From: Linderina pennispora
Lineage: Eukaryota; Kickxellomycota; Kickxellomycetes; Kickxellales; Kickxellaceae
NCBI RefSeq assembly: GCF_002104995.1
Contig: NW_024468257.1
Coordinates: forward strand, 620,001-684,000
Direction: 5' to 3'
Length of the DNA: 64,000 nucleotides
In this document: positions 63,930 to 64,000 of the stretch, one piece after another
Position numbering within the stretch: the stretch's first letter is position 1
Layout: each line of letters begins with the position of its first letter
Notes under the pieces: generated by a model
The model's database searches: none
What the model was told of the DNA's origin: nothing
The model's input: only the letters and a program-made list of their open reading frames with translations
Program-made: the position numbers and the translations under genes

Positions 63930-64000
63930 ATGTAATTTTAGCTTGAGGCATCGATGGGCTGCTGTAAGGCCAACCATAGCAACTACTTCGGTACAATGTG

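Overview
This is a nuclear genome window from an early-diverging filamentous fungus. The best guess is Kickxellomycotina (Zoopagomycota), but that lineage call rests only on overall protein similarity. The eukaryotic and fungal evidence is clear. There are spliceosomal introns with GTAAG and CAG/TAG borders, a fungal type I fatty acid synthase relic, a Gid1/RanBPM ubiquitin-ligase subunit, Prp5 and Dbp9 helicases, Arp8, and secreted GH15 glucoamylases with a Kex2-type site. Genes are mostly intronless or carry one or two short introns, and they lie close together on both strands, often convergent with only 25-110 bp between stop codons.

Layout. 1-1516 (-): AATF/Bfr2, running off the left edge. 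2048-3780 (-): a shattered fatty acid synthase pseudogene. 4297-8804 (-): nucleoside hydrolase, CCA-adding enzyme with two starts, and a DDT/WHIM-PHD chromatin protein. 9099-10480 (-): a decayed F-box/LRR-like gene. 10702-17545 (-): insulin-degrading enzyme (M16) and Gid1/RanBPM. 18020-21805 (+): Prp5/DDX46 helicase and a small protein resembling DAP1. 21837-24078 (-): Ubp14/USP5. 24346-26646 (+): an EST1/SMG6-like TPR-PIN protein. 26647-28540: gene-poor, with the relic of a small secreted protein. 28541-30196 (-): a membrane-anchored prenylcysteine-methylesterase-like protein without its catalytic serine. 31442-34561 (+): bifunctional lysine-ketoglutarate reductase/saccharopine dehydrogenase. 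34672-38634 (-): full-length ABCB transporter. 40148-43629 (-): NRAMP metal transporter and RBM39-like splicing factor. 44113-45815 (-): a second F-box/LRR-like pseudogene. 47158-59540: TMEM135-like, METTL16-like, Dbp9, a PPR protein, Arp8 and a COPI-associated/Tvp15-like protein. 59606-63825 (-): an intact secreted glucoamylase and, upstream of it, a decayed paralogue.

The genes do not form a metabolic cluster. Most are housekeeping: ribosome biogenesis (AATF, Dbp9), splicing and RNA (Prp5, RBM39, METTL16, CCA1, SMG6-like), proteolysis and ubiquitin (IDE, Gid1, Ubp14), chromatin (Arp8, PHD protein) and transport. The accessory content is the glucoamylase pair, the F-box/LRR relics, the FAS relic and the small secreted relic.

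Many otherwise well-conserved genes here are interrupted by single extra bases, while others several kb long are clean. I give each such gene its full span and state the frameshifts. Most look like assembly insertions rather than biology, whereas the FAS, F-box/LRR and second glucoamylase genes carry stops, deletions and motif changes typical of real pseudogenes. No rRNA, tRNA, CRISPR array or intact transposon was found.
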